Source: Umbilicaria muhlenbergii | Lineage: Eukaryota; Ascomycota; Lecanoromycetes; Umbilicariales; Umbilicariaceae | Assembly: GCA_000611775.1 (NCBI GenBank) | Contig: KK106981.1 | Location: 4,280,927-4,344,926, forward strand | Length of the DNA stretch: 64,000 bases | Direction of reading: 5' to 3' | Part shown: positions 33,031 to 44,700 of the stretch, one piece after another | Numbering within the stretch: position 1 is the first letter of the stretch | How the letters are laid out: each line of letters opens with the position of its first letter | Notes under the pieces: model-generated | Database searches by the model: none | Told to the model about the DNA's origin: nothing | What the model saw: the letters and a program-made list of their open reading frames with translations, nothing else | Position numbers and translations under genes: made by a program

Positions 33031-34736
33031 ATGTCCGCCGGCCATAACGACCCTAGGCTCCTCTATAGTGTCGGTAACATCAGAGCATACCATCTTCAAA
33101 ATGGCGAAGAATCACCTCTATCAACCTCTGGACCCCAGACGCTGTCCCTATTGATGGTCCCTACTTCCTCTCCCTTCGCCGATTTGTCCTCCTCCGAGCC
33201 CCAAAGCGCAGCACCTGAAGAAGACTTTTACCTCCATCTTCACCTCCCTCCTGAACTCGATCTTCCACTGCCAGCGACTACTCAGATCTATCATCAACCC
33301 CCGCATAGCTATTTGATACCGCGATGGGACTTGGGACCAGAGAGTGGAGCCTTCACTCGCATTGAGTTCCCCAGTATCGGTCACGGACCCGATAAAGTCA
33401 CTCAAGAGGACATTGATACTTTTGAGACCATCCTCGCACAATGCACGGCATTCCTGGAGCGCGCAAGCCCACCCACTGGGAAGAGCGGACACCACTATAA
33501 CCCGGCAGATTATGCCCCAGGTGAAGGATATGTGGGAACAGGCGCAAAGCAACACCAGTCCGGTCATATAGTACTCATAGACGAGGAAGATGGGAGCGTT
33601 GTGGGTGAGCTAAGTCAAGGGTTCGACGTTGTTGAAGGAGCTGGTATTGAACATGGATCGAAGAGTATATAACCTAAAACCGACAACCTATATGACGCGT
33701 ACTGACCATGTGCTTAGGACCTGTTGAGATTCAACTACCCCAGGAAGGCCAGGGCAACCGAATCAGTGTCAATAATGTCTCGGAGGACTATCTGAAGATG
33801 TCTAGGCACCCAGCGTACAAGGACTCTGCGCTCGTTCAAAATGCTGCAACAGCCTCACGTCTGATTGTGACAGGTTCGGGTTACTTGGCCAACGCACTGA
33901 CATCAGGAGCACAATCTTTCACCCAGAAGACGAAACCAAACCCAAAACCCATGACCTTCACTCCTACGACGCAAGCAAGAATTAGGAAGCTCAACAGCCT
34001 TTCTCAGAGCGCCATGGGTCTCTCAGCAAAGACTGTTGGTCAAGTAAGTAGGTATGCACAGAACCTCGGCGCAACAATGGCCCGCCGGGGAGAGCAGCAG
34101 AGAAAAACCAAGGGGATTGACAAGGACGGCCGTCCCATCGAGAATTATAAGCCTGGCCTACTAAATAAATCCATGATGGCCTTCTCGACGATTGCAGATG
34201 GTGTTGATCAAGGAGCGCGGAACTTGTTAAACTCCGGATCCGTTGCTGCAACCACGGTCGTTGGTCACCGATACGGCGAAGACGCCAGGACTGTGGCCTC
34301 CAATCTTGCCGGCGGCGTGAAGAACGTTGGACTTGTCTACGTTGACGCTGCTGGAGTGTCCAGGAGAGCGGTGATCAAGAGTGTCGCGAAAGGTATGTTG
34401 CTTAGTTAGTTCCTGGCTTCTGGGTATGTCTCCCGCTAACAAGTGTTCTGTGTGTTAGGGATGGTCGTTGGCAAGATGCCCGGAGGTGGAGAATTGGTGG
34501 TGGGTGGCGGCGACGGCGGGACCATTCCTCCCGAAGTGATGACGGAAAAGAATCCAAAAGGCACGGTTACGAACGAGGACCTTCCGGGTACAGGGCTCTC
34601 AGGAGGCGATCCTCCCGGGGTGGGCGAAGTGGGGTTCGGCAGTGCTGCGCCGCCAACATACGGGAGTACTGTCGGTGAGCCCTTGGGTTCGCAGGGGATA
34701 CAAGGGCAAGGGATGGATCCGTTTGCTAAGCGTTGA
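33031..34736 (+). CDS. Senescence-domain (spartin-like) protein
   Basis: Exons 33031-33664, 33718-34392 and 34459-34736 keep frame and give 528 aa. The N-terminal half (to about residue 210) has the fungal lead region with LLYSVGNIRAYHL and SYLIPRWDLGPESGAFTRIEF. The second exon carries the senescence domain: SRLIVTGSGYLANALTSGA, then AKTVGQVSRYAQNLG, and the end AAGVSRRAVIKSVAKGM, rich in small residues and able to form amphipathic helices. The C-terminus is Gly/Pro-rich and disordered. Relatives are plant senescence/dehydration-associated proteins and animal spartin, which bind lipids and lipid droplets; the fungal role is not established. The start was chosen because the conserved region begins shortly after it; the in-frame codons upstream have no such similarity. 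Confidence 0.85.
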
Positions 34737-36164
34737 AGTTTTGCTGCTTGCACTCATGGATCTTGCAGTCCACCATTGCTTACGCTTTCGCTACTTTGAA
34801 GCCCGCCTTCGGCTTATATATTGATTTTCGTCTTCCAGTATGGCAGGGTGTCACGGAAGCTGAAACAAAGGCGTCCTTTGTGGCTTTTGGTGGCGCCGTG
34901 ATATTCTTCGTGTGTTCTATGCTTTGCATGCATGCATCCTTTCGAAATGGCAACGTGCAGCTCTTTCGACAATCCTCACATTCACAGACAGAAGCGCAAG
35001 CAGTACAGTATGCCCTATCAGGATATCCGTTTGTGCCTAAACACGGCATTAATTGACCGTTCCGTGTTTCTGGCTCCTCATTGGAAAATCAACCTTGCGG
35101 CAAGGTGCAGGATTGTCTTGAGCGAAACCAGAATGTCGGAGTGCTGATAACGGTATTTGACCTCACGGTTGCGACCACGTCACTCAGGAATTGGCTGTGA
35201 TCCCTCCCATTCACAATGGCTGAGACAGTCTCGTCAACCGAGACCTGTGTACCTCGACCATCGTTCGGGTTGGTATTACTACCAAACAGGCAGGCAATTA
35301 GAAGCTCGATGCATTCCCCCATCCAAGCCTATTGGAAACCAGGTCTGCCTTGTATCCCCACGCTCGCAATACAACGAAGCCCCCGAGCCATCGCACACCG
35401 TCAAACCTGACCGAGTTTTGCCTCCCGCACCCGACCGCGAAGTGCGCCGCCGAGCGAATGAAGATGTTTTTACCATGGGTGAGCTTCCCGGTATGACAAT
35501 GATAATGAAGTTCATACCACGGACGTTTGAGGATCGCGACTCATGTGTCGAAGGCGGTCAGCGCACAGTATGTCCTTGAACAGTCGGGTGTCTTCATCTT
35601 GAGCCAGTCATGATTTGATTTCCTTGCCTCTTCGCAAGATGTTGTCGCAGCATTTCTCCATGGGTACGGAGCAGTGGTAGGTAGTAGACAATCCAGTCAG
35701 CTGGAGCAGGACCAGGTAGAGTCCGACCTTATTCTTACCTCGGGCGAATCTGCTACGCGACAGCCGCTTGAACATGGGGCGCGTCGGCCGTTTCATCTTG
35801 ACAATTCATGCAATGCGAGCGCCTAAAGCTGCCTCGTCCGGTGGCCCATACCCACGCTTCTCGGGGACTTCTGCCACCCAGAACAGACGTAGCATTGCAT
35901 GTGAAGATCCATTGGATCGCACTGCAATCCTCGAGAGAGACCCAGAGACAGCGAGACAGAGAGAGCAACAAACAACGAGAGAGGGAAGCGGATTCGTAGC
36001 CCGGTGTGTTGCTGCGTTGCGGTGTGCGGACCAGCCTCGTCAGCGTGGCGGGCAACAAACGGGGGCCCCTATCTCAAACGGCGCTTGACCTGCTTGGCCT
36101 GGGACCTGCCGCAAAAACGAAATTGCGGCTTCCCAGTCGAGCGACGGGAGCCAGCGAGCCAGCG

Positions 36165-36199
<35 letters not shown>

Positions 36200-36972
36200 T
36201 TCCGGCGCCCAGCGAACAAGCACGACGTCCAAGCTCACTCCAACACCATCCTTCCAACGTCAGCTCGCACTGGCCAGGCCGCTGAGTCGGCTTCGAGAGG
36301 CCATCACAGACTCGTCGACGTGACTGCAATGACGGCAGCGCGGCCATAGGTCCGACTGTTGTAGCCACTCCTTTGCGACTGTCCTTCTCGATCTGCTTGG
36401 GCTGTTAATCTAAGCTTCCGAGTGCTCTATCAGTCCATTCACACCTTCCCACGCTCGACAACCGCGACTTCACCTTGCCGACACGAATAATTAATCCAAC
36501 ATTGCAAGTGCTAGCACTTCTGGCGGGCCTGCAAGGATAGTGCTTACTGACAATCTAACACAGTCTCTGCAAGTCTCGCAGCTCAGTCCCAACCTCCTCT
36601 GCGCGACCCATCAACAGCTCTCGACTTGACAAATCTGCCTCTGACCATCGTCCGCGATTTCATTAAGCTGCCGCCTCCCCGAGCTTTAGACCCTCTCTGT
36701 AGGACCGCAGAATCCAGGGTCTCTATCCACCACGACCGCAGGCTTGATACGATCCTGGCCGTCAGGACAGCCTGAAAGGTCAAGGAGATATCGCGAGCAC
36801 AAAAGGCAAAGGAGGTGATAGGACCTCCTTGGTCCTCACGGAGCCTTCTGGTGTGGAGAGTGTAATAGTTTCACACCTTGGAAGGATAAACTCAGCCTGC
36901 ATGACCTCGACTCGCAAACGAACCACCAGGTCAACAACGCTTGACGCACGAGGGCCGGTGGAGTAGCTGCGG
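34737..36972. other. Intergenic and probable long 5' leader of the KIN4-type kinase gene
   Basis: 2.2 kb with no supported gene. The part from about 36000 onwards has the pyrimidine-rich, CAAC/CACC-rich look of a long fungal leader. KIN4-like genes and other regulatory kinases commonly have long leaders; that part is inference. Confidence 0.4.
36151..36199. repeat. (CCAG)n / CCAGCGAG microsatellite
   Basis: About ten tandem CCAG units, the first few interrupted as CCAGCGAG, lie about 800 bp upstream of the kinase start codon. Confidence 0.85.
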
Positions 36973-39900
36973 ATGATAAGCATGTCCTCGGCCACTATGC
37001 AGGCAGCTCCCCAACATGCGCAAGTTCCAATCCCGCCAGACACCTATGGAGTGAATACAGGCCCGGCGTCGCGTCGACACTATCAGCAACAATCGCCACA
37101 AGCCGGTGACTCTCGCTCTAATCATACAGGGAGTAGTGCGACAAGCTCTGCTCAAGCAACCCGTTATTCGTCAAGAAGGCCAGGCGGTACCGGTGCTCCG
37201 CCGAGTGGTCCTAATACGCCCCAGCAGCCACAACTCCCTTCGCCAACAGCATCGTACCCTTCTAGCACTACTACCCCTCGTACTCTGCCTGTACCTGCTT
37301 CGACATACAACTCTCCTCTGGCACCGACTGGTATAGATACCTCTTCAAATCGACAGCGTCACCGAGAGCAACTAGACTTACAGAATCAGCGAGGTGGCCC
37401 ACCTATACCTCCTCCTCCAAGAACTTCTTCGAACCAGGGAAGCCAAAATATCAATCCATCCTCCACGACATTGACGGATAGAACGGTCACTGCGCGTCAA
37501 GCAAGCCGGACAGCAGATGACGGACCATCGTCATCTCGAGTCGTCAATTCGATCGATAGACGTGAGGCTGGTGAAAAAGAAGGGTTTCAGGGCGGTGGAA
37601 GCGCAAGTATGGGTGAACGGGAACGCTTGAGAGACGATACATCGACTGCAGCCGCGGCTGCTGCTCGCTCACGCCGAAGAATACCGACATCTCCTGAAGG
37701 CCGACAATCGAATGCAGGCACTCGCGACAATAGAACACAACAATCCCCGTCCACAAGCAAGAGTCGATCAGCCGCAAATGTAGCTACACCTCCTGCTCTT
37801 TCAAGAGGAGAGAGTGAAATCATCAACCGTGTCATCGTGACCGATCCACAAATCGATCTAGACCGGGAGAATGAACGTCTAGCAGAGGCTGTACCTGTCA
37901 ATGCTGGAGCAGATGCGGTCTCCACGACCGGGCTTAGTCTTGTGGGTAGTGAAGGCGTCGACGATGGCGGCCGCGGCGGTAGTAGGAGTCGGCAGGACTA
38001 TTCGGCAAGTACGGCCAAAAGGAAAGAGACCAAATTTGGGGAGTACATGTTGGGACAGACTCTCGGCGAAGGAGAGTTTGGTAAGGTCAAGTTGGGCTGG
38101 AAGAAGGATGGGAGCGTGCAGGTGGCTATCAAACTCATCCGGCGGGAGAGTCTTGGTTCAAACCCAAGTCGACTACCAAAGATTTACCGGGAAATATCGA
38201 TTCTGCGAGAGCTCTCGCATCCAAATATTGTTCGGCTACATGAGATAGTGGAGACTGATCGACATATTGGCATTATCCTCGAATACGCCTCAGGAGGCGA
38301 ACTGTTCGACTACATCTTGAACCACCGATACCTGAAAGACAATGCTGCTCGCCGTTTGTTCGCTCAATTGGTGTCTGGTGTTGGTTATCTGCACAAGAAA
38401 GGTATCGTCCATCGAGACCTCAAGCTGGAAAATCTTCTTCTTGATCGGAATCGCAACATTATTATTACCGATTTTGGGTTTGCCAATACCTTCGATCCGC
38501 GGGATGAACTGACCGATGAGATTGAGTATGGACTTACAAACCGAGATTTTGTCAAGCGGATGGACCTGGAACGAGTACAGGATAGCGGGAGTCGGAGGGG
38601 TGACCTTATGCAGACAAGTTGCGGGAGCCCATGCTATGCGGCGCCGGAGCTTGTTGTCACGGATTCCCTCTACACCGGGAGGAAAGTTGACGTGTGGAGT
38701 TGCGGTGTCATACTGGTGAGTACAAGGCCTCGAGCTTGCAAAACTGATACTTAGTCTAACATTCTGGCCATAGTACGCTATGCTTGCCGGGTACTTACCG
38801 TTTGACGATGATCCAGCAAATCCGGAAGGAGATAACATCAATCTCTTGTATAAATACATCGTCTCAACTCCACTCACCTTTCCTGAATATGTTACTCCAC
38901 ACGCACGGGATCTGCTACGAAGGATCTTGGTCCCTGATCCGCGAAAGCGAGCTGATCTCTTCGAGGTTGCAAGGCATAGCTGGTTGAGTGAGTACGCTCA
39001 TGTGGTCTCGCATGTTACCAGTAGCACAACGACTGTTGGAGAGATTGCAAATACCACAGTCACGACAGGTAAAGTTGTCCCGTGTTCGAATGTTCGGACT
39101 TCCGGGTGCTGCTTCTGGCAGTGAAGAGAATCCATTGGTATTAGGATACTGACAAATGCCCAGAAGATCAACAAGATGCTCCTCTTCTCGCTCGGAGTGC
39201 TTCGGTCAGAGAGCCCGCCAAGCCATACCCTGTTAATTTGTCTCCGGTGGGAGGTCTTGGTCATCAAGGAAAGATCGACCTGGAGCAATCCGACGAGAAG
39301 CCGAAGACGCAGCGCGATGCCAAACGGAGGACTGTACAAGTCGAGTACGTTGCACCGCAATCCCAGACGGTGAGAGGTGAATCTTCTCCCCCAGTGGGGT
39401 CCCCTGCTGTTACTGGACCGCCCCCAACCACAACAGGTGGTCAATCTAGATCACGAGCGAGGAATGGAAGCCAGGGCCCTGCGGAACCCTCTAGGCAAGC
39501 GAACCTAGCTGTTTCGACCACGAAGCCTCTACCACAAGAGCCTACCGTTGTCCAGGACTCCAGACTGGAGGATGCCTACCTAGCACCTTTAGGATCCAAC
39601 AAGCCACAGCAAAGATCTACGGGCAATCAGCAAAACATGCCGCCTCCAGCTCGACCCGCAAGAGATGTCCCTCGATCCGTATCGGAATCCACAGGTGCAT
39701 TTGGCCAGGTCACTACGTCAATCGCAGCTAGACCAACCACGGGCGGCTCAATGGCCTCAGCTGTTGGAGGGAGATTGCAATCACGCGGCAATTCCTACAG
39801 CCAGCCTCTTGCTCCTACTGTGGCTGCAACGAACGCACAGGGGAAAGTGACTCAGCCGAAAAATGGGAAACAGTACAACATTTCGGCGCCCATACCCCAA

Positions 39901-40971
39901 CAGGAGCCTTACACGATGGATCCCTCAATAGGACAGCCCGGTGGTCAGCAGATGGCCAGTTACGATGGACGCCCGTCTACTACAGCACAGACAGATCCGG
40001 CGAGGGGTCATAAACGCTCGAATACATTAGGCAATGTATTTAGTAGATCGGGATCTCTTTTTGGTAGTCGCTCAGAATCTCAATCTCCTCGGCAGGAACC
40101 TAGGAAACAACCTGATAAGAGATACCCCCCCACAAGCATGAAGAATCCCATTGCATCCAATAGTCCTCGACCGTCAACCGACTCACGCCGGTCGTCGTCG
40201 TTTGGATTTGGGCGCAAGAGTAGCAAGAATAGCGATCTGGGGAAGCAAGAAAAGCCGAGAAGATTCTCTCTTCTACCTTCGTCCTTTTCTTTCAAAGGCC
40301 TCACAGGGAGCACCAAGGATCTGAGCACCGACAGTGGTCGTCCAACTTCGGACCAAAGACAGTCTACGGCTTCGTCGCAGGCGCCGCGTCCTCGTGCCCA
40401 GCCCAAAGTGCAACCATTTGCATTTGGCAGAGGTACGAGTCGGTCGAATAGCTACGATACCGAAGATAGCGACCAAGTGGGTTTTGATGGTCTGCGGGAT
40501 CGCGCAAGGAATGCTTCAGCTCAGCCAGCAAAAAGGGGCAACAATCCGGCCCGTAATCCGCCTCTTTCAGCTCCCGCGCAGCAACCGCAATTTGATAATC
40601 CTCAACCCTCACCGCAGCAAGAAGCATACAGCTCGAGACCTCCTGCTTTGGGACAATCATATCTACTGAGCGAATCCGCCCCTCCACAGCTCTCTGAAAC
40701 TTCCATTCCTGCTCCCCACCGCCGTCCTCAATATCCTCCTGGATTCAATGACTTCGACGAAGAGCCCCGGCCTTCTATGCAGCAAGGCCGCACCGCGAGA
40801 GGTCCAGCGGTGCTTACGAAGAATACCAGGAAATTTGCAGACGCCTACGAGCAAGAGAAGGAACCTGGATATGGTGCTGGGGGTCAGCATGCTGGCAGCT
40901 CTGGAGCTGCCAGAAAGGTCATGGACTTTTTCAGGAGAAGAGGAAAAGCGCGTGCCGGGGATGATCGATGA
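36973..40971 (+). CDS. kin4: KIN4-type serine/threonine protein kinase
   Basis: Exons 36973-38715, 38774-39068 and 39164-40971 keep frame, giving 1,281 aa (an ATG nine bases further in is an alternative start). A disordered N-terminus of about 350 residues precedes the kinase domain: GEGEFGKVKLG (glycine loop), VAIK (Lys near 385), HRDLKLENLL (near 480) and TDFGFAN (near 500). The activation segment has the long insert of KIN4/FRK1 kinases before SCGSPCYAAPE. The first intron splits the domain just after DVWSCGVIL. After the lobe ending RHSWLSEYAHVV comes a Ser/Pro/Gln-rich tail of about 600 residues ending in a basic KVMDFFRRRGKAR patch. In yeast, Kin4 acts in the spindle position checkpoint; in filamentous fungi the role is less settled. 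All catalytic residues are intact. Confidence 0.92.
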
Positions 40972-41735
40972 CGAGCCCTTGGCAAATCAGCTACTCCGGA
41001 ATCTGACCGGCGCGTGTCTCGTACATCTATGTCGACGCTTCAGAGCGTCGGATTACACTTGTGTTTAATCAAAGCCTCAATGTGGCTTCAAGCGAAATTG
41101 TTGATGCACTGTTACCGAGAAGATTCAAACTCGGCTCTGGATAACAAAGCATGTTTGGTGTTCTTTACAGTTCGTTGTAAGCGTGCTGTTCGATCGTGAT
41201 CGGCTTTTGTCATACCCAGCGGGTTTGGGAAAGGGGCGGGCTTATTGGAGTTTATTACAACCCCCTTGACGGGCGAGACCTAGTCCTTTTCTTAATACCA
41301 CGGCGCAGCAGAGAATGCTGTGGTACAGTTGAGGATCTGTCTGGCTGGCGCCGGGGCAACTGTAAGGGCAGGGCTTCTAGTTAATTTCGATGGTTGGGGT
41401 ATGCATACTTTTAGGTCTTGGCGATACTGAATACTGAATACATTTGTTGTGGTAGAGTTAGGGCTAGATGAGATAGCAATCGTGTTCGGAATTGGAAGAT
41501 GATTCTGGACGCGGTGTGTTATATACTACGGCTCGGATTCTGTGGCGGACAGGGCCAAAGAGACAAAGCCGGAACGTCGAAATCACCCCGTAGCTTTTGG
41601 TTCGTATCCCTCGCCCACCCCAAATTGTCACACTTACACCTATACCATCTCCACCGCCACCATCCGTCCCCATCCCCCACCCCATTCCATTCCCTCCCTC
41701 CCCATTCCATCCCCCTCCCCCACCCACACACCTCC
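40972..41735. other. Convergent 3' flanks of the kinase and aldo/keto reductase genes
   Basis: About 760 bp between two stop codons. From 41590 the plus strand becomes very C-rich (CCCCACCC-type), the continuation of the G-rich coding-strand end of the reductase gene. No gene seen. Confidence 0.5.
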
Positions 41736-44700
41736 TCACGCCCCCTCCAACCCCTCATACAACCCGACCCCCCACCCCTCACTCGGATTATTAAACCTCG
41801 TCATCCACTTCCTCCCCATCTCCTCCACCGCCACCAAATCCTCATACTCCAACATACACCCCCCGGCCTGGAAATTCTCTTCGATCCGTCCCGCATGCGC
41901 GCTTTTCGGAATCACGCTCGTGCCGCGCGTGACGCCCCACTCGAGGACGACCTGCGCGGGCGTGCAGTTGCGGCGGCGGGCGATGTGCGTGATGGCTTCG
42001 TTTTCCAACAGGGGCGGCGGCGGCGGGGAGGAGGAAGGGGGGGCGGAGTAGGTCGGGTTCGAGTTCCCCAGGGGGGAGTAGGCGGTTATGTGGATGCGGC
42101 GGGCGGCGTGGTAGTGTAGCCAGGTGGATTGCGGGAGGTAGGGGTGGAGTTCCATTTGGTGCGCGAAGGGCGGGTGGGAGGTGGAAAGGAGGAGGGCGGA
42201 TAGTTGGGGGGGGGAGAAGTTGGAGATGCCGATGTGGTGGACTTTGTGGGTGGAGAGGAGGAGGGTCATGGCGTGCCAGGTCTGTGGGGGAGGGGGGGGT
42301 TAGTGGGTGAGGACTTTTGGCGGGGGAGAGTGGGGGAATGGGGGGTGGGGAGGTTGGTTGGGAAAGATGGGGAGGGGGAGGGAAGGGGGGACGTACGTCG
42401 AGGTAGTCGATTTTGTTTCCGCTAGAGGAAGAAGCGACGGGCCAGTGCATGAGGTAGAGATCTAGGTAGTCGAGACCCAGATCTTCGAGAGTCTGATCGA
42501 GTGCCTTCTCGACCATATCCGGCGCATGACTGTTTTCCCCCGCCCCTCGTGTCAGCTGTGTTGCAATGGGGCGATATAGAGGCCAAATAGATGTATTATA
42601 TCTAGCTAAATACCGCTCCAATTGATATAAATGAACGTGTAGAAGCAAGCAGTCTTCGTAGAAATCAGGGCACATTAAATAACCCCCCATATCGGCTTTC
42701 TCGGTGCTCGCCTACATTGACCGAGCGCCTATAGTCGGGCCGAGCGCATGTAGGCATGATGCCTGCTACGGGCATATATTGGCTGCTGCAGGGCGGGGCG
42801 GACGAACGATTTTCCACATGCAACACTTAGGAGTGCTGTGAGCTAAATGAGCGAGTAGAAGTGGGAATATATGTGCTTACGAGGAATGTTGTCTCTGTGT
42901 ATACTTGTGCGGTAAATGCCTAAAATGACCCCCCCCAACTTGTAAATTCCCGGAATAACCCCCAAAACTTCATAATTCCTCGTTTGACCCTCAGCCTTCT
43001 ATAGAGGTGCTTTCAGGCTGACTTTCATGCATTTATTTGTATGACTCAGGTTGTTTAAAACGGGTCTGAACTCACTCTGATCTACAGTCTACTCATCATT
43101 AACTCGCCTGCTTCTTTTCTTTGTGAAGCTCTTGATAGGTTCATGTAATCGTGCCTCGCCAACTAGAATTCAGCACTCTCCGGTTGAGTTTTCAATTATA
43201 ATCTTAACTAAACTTTTAATCGTGCTTTGCTTACTAATAATCGTTCACACGATTACTTAACAATGAACATCATAAGTATGCGACAACACAAATGTTTTCT
43301 ACACCCACCTTTGAATCAATTTATCCCCTAATATTAATTTGATTGAGGAAAGAACAGTGCAGACATTTTTATTCTTCAATATTTTTAGGGGGTCAAACGA
43401 GGAATTATGAAGGTTTGGGGGTTATTCCGGGAATTTACAAGTTGGGGGGGGTCATTTTAGGCATTTACCGCACAAGTATACACAGAGACAACATTCCTCG
43501 TAAGCACATATATTCCCACTTCTACTCGCTCATTTAGCTCACAGCACTCCTAGATGTTGCATGTGGAAAATCGTTCGTCCGCCCCGCCCTGCAGCAGCCA
43601 ATATATGCCCGTAGCAGGCATCATGCCTACATGCGCTCGGCCCGACTATAGGCGCTCGGTCAATGTAGGCGAGCACCGAGAAAGCCGATATGGGGGGTTA
43701 TTTAATGTGCCCTGATTTCTACGAAGACTGCTTGCTTCTACACGTTCATTTATATCAATTGGAGCGGTATCATATAGATTTCTTCTTCGAGCTCGCCGGC
43801 GAGGTATGCGCTGACGACGTCCATTTGGTGTATATGCAGGTCTTCGTACGCTGCAATAGCCAGAAGCATGCGGAGCGAGTTGAAACGTAGGGTTGAGGCA
43901 AAGGTTTCTTCGTAGTCCACTCCATATTGCTGGGAAAATCCTCTAGCAACCAGGCGGGCTTTGAAACGCTCAATTAGGCCGCTCGGAGTGTACTTTACCT
44001 TAAATACCCATTTAGAACTGATTGGTTGACGCCCCTTAGGCAGTTCAACCAGTTCCCATGTGCCGTTGACCGCCAGCGAATTTAATTCTTCGTCTATGGC
44101 TTGGGTCCATTGACGGTGATGAGTAGAGCTTCAGACTGCTTCCTTGTAGGTGGAAGGCTCATGGACCTGCTCCTGAATAGCCATATTGGACATATATCGT
44201 GTATTCAGCTTCGATAATCGACCACTTCGAGTATATAATGGCGTCGAACCCAGTGGCCGGCCTGGAATTCTTTCTTGCTCCTCCGGAATTTCAGCAGCTG
44301 ATCCAGGTGCCAAATGTATGGTTCTGGAGGCTTCTTCAGAGCCAGAAGAATCTTCCTCATTTTCCTCAGCTTGATCCGAATGTGTATCGTTATCATTCGA
44401 ATTTTCTTTGAAATTTCCGGTTTGATTTTCGGGCCCCTGAATCAACGTCAGAAGCTCCAATAAATCTCCCACTGCTCCAGTGGGCTCAGGGCCTGGAGGT
44501 AATGCTCCCCCACTTTCATTGCGCCTCAGAGAAAGCTCCTGAGGCGTCAAGACCAGTGTGTCGTCGTCGTCAATGGTGTCGGGGTCGATAGGGTTTTCCC
44601 AGCCATCCTTATAAAGGCTTGAATTTGCCAACAAACTTCCTCCTTTCTCTTTCTCAAGGAAGAGAACATGGGTATGGATTTCTACCAGGTTTTTAGAAGG

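Noticed and set aside
42826-43555. The inverted arms and spacer read as an independent DNA transposon with terminal inverted repeats
   Set aside because: The arms continue without a break into LTR sequence on both sides and no separate target duplication is clear, so a rearranged copy of the element's own 3' end explains it better; the spacer origin stays open.
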